From the NCBI GenBank assembly GCA_002502605.1, contig DAPR01000042.1, positions 30,613 to 44,622 of the forward strand: DNA of 14,010 nt, read 5' to 3'. Made by a program: the position numbers and the translations under genes. Within the stretch, counting starts at the first letter, position 1. Each line of letters begins with the position of its first letter. This DNA comes from Euryarchaeota archaeon UBA258 (GTDB lineage: Archaea; Thermoplasmatota; Poseidoniia; Poseidoniales; Poseidoniaceae). Below are positions 13,896 to 14,010 of this stretch, piece after piece. The notes under the pieces were generated by a model. That model did no database searches. It had not been told where the DNA came from and was given only the letters and a program-made list of their open reading frames with translations.

Positions 13896-14010
13896 TGGGA
13901 CTGAAAGGAAAAACACAAGCATTCAATATCCTGCGTGGAGAAGGCGAGGAAGCAAAACTTGAGGCCTTCAATATTGAACTTGATGAGGGAATGGTCGTCT
14001 TAGATTGTGT
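13895..14010 (+). CDS. sdhB: succinate dehydrogenase iron-sulfur subunit (N-terminal fragment)
   Basis: Thirty-eight codons are visible before the window edge. The product begins [20 protein letters not shown] and continues with the pattern of an SdhB/FrdB N-terminal ferredoxin domain (a strand ending FNIL, then AFNIELDEGMVVLDC), where this first part precedes the plant-type 2Fe-2S cysteine cluster, not yet reached. Identification rests mainly on position: the ATG overlaps the sdhA stop by one base and has a strong GGAGGTG site. SdhB carries the three iron-sulfur clusters that connect the flavoprotein to the membrane anchor. The order anchor-flavoprotein-iron-sulfur is common in type B operons. 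Confidence 0.82.
   Translation, partial: MGLKGKTQAFNILRGEGEEAKLEAFNIELDEGMVVLDC

Overview
The window is about 14 kb of densely packed, roughly balanced-GC sequence that looks archaeal, most likely a marine planktonic euryarchaeon of the Marine Group II / Poseidoniales type. I infer this from a degenerate SelB/EF-Tu-like pseudo-GTPase of a kind known from archaea, TATA-like boxes placed for leaderless or nearly leaderless transcripts, GGAGGTGA-type ribosome binding sites in front of downstream operon genes, and a carotenoid desaturase next to core respiration genes. The lineage is inference; no rRNA marker is present.

Layout, left to right. A ThiI-like PP-loop sulfurtransferase without a THUMP domain runs off the left edge (minus strand). 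Divergent from it is a two-gene plus-strand unit: a hotdog acyl-CoA thioesterase and the SelB-like pseudo-GTPase. Next are a tiny tryptophan-rich single-span membrane protein (minus) and, divergent from it, a 554-residue unrecognised membrane protein with a PH-like N-terminus and a long charged tail (plus). A minus-strand pair follows: biotin carboxylase, then a PfkB-family sugar/nucleoside kinase 77 bases downstream. Divergent from biotin carboxylase is a small SLOG/DUF2493 protein. Convergent to that is a CysJ/P450-reductase-like FAD/NADPH oxidoreductase without a flavodoxin domain, and divergent from it is a phytoene desaturase (crtI) whose 3' end overlaps a thioredoxin-fold lipoprotein gene. 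The right end is a succinate dehydrogenase operon: a five-span membrane anchor, the flavoprotein, and the start of the iron-sulfur subunit, cut by the window edge.

Functional themes are acyl-CoA/carboxylation metabolism (thioesterase, biotin carboxylase), redox chemistry (NADPH flavoreductase, CrtI, thioredoxin-like lipoprotein, SDH) and translation/tRNA modification (ThiI-like, SelB-like). No mobile elements, CRISPR arrays, tRNAs or rRNAs were seen, and no gene-free stretch exceeds 300 bases. The least explained parts are the small-TM / PH-like membrane protein pair, a possible 24-residue reading frame overlapping the start of the SDH operon, and several inverted or direct repeats in the divergent intergenic regions.
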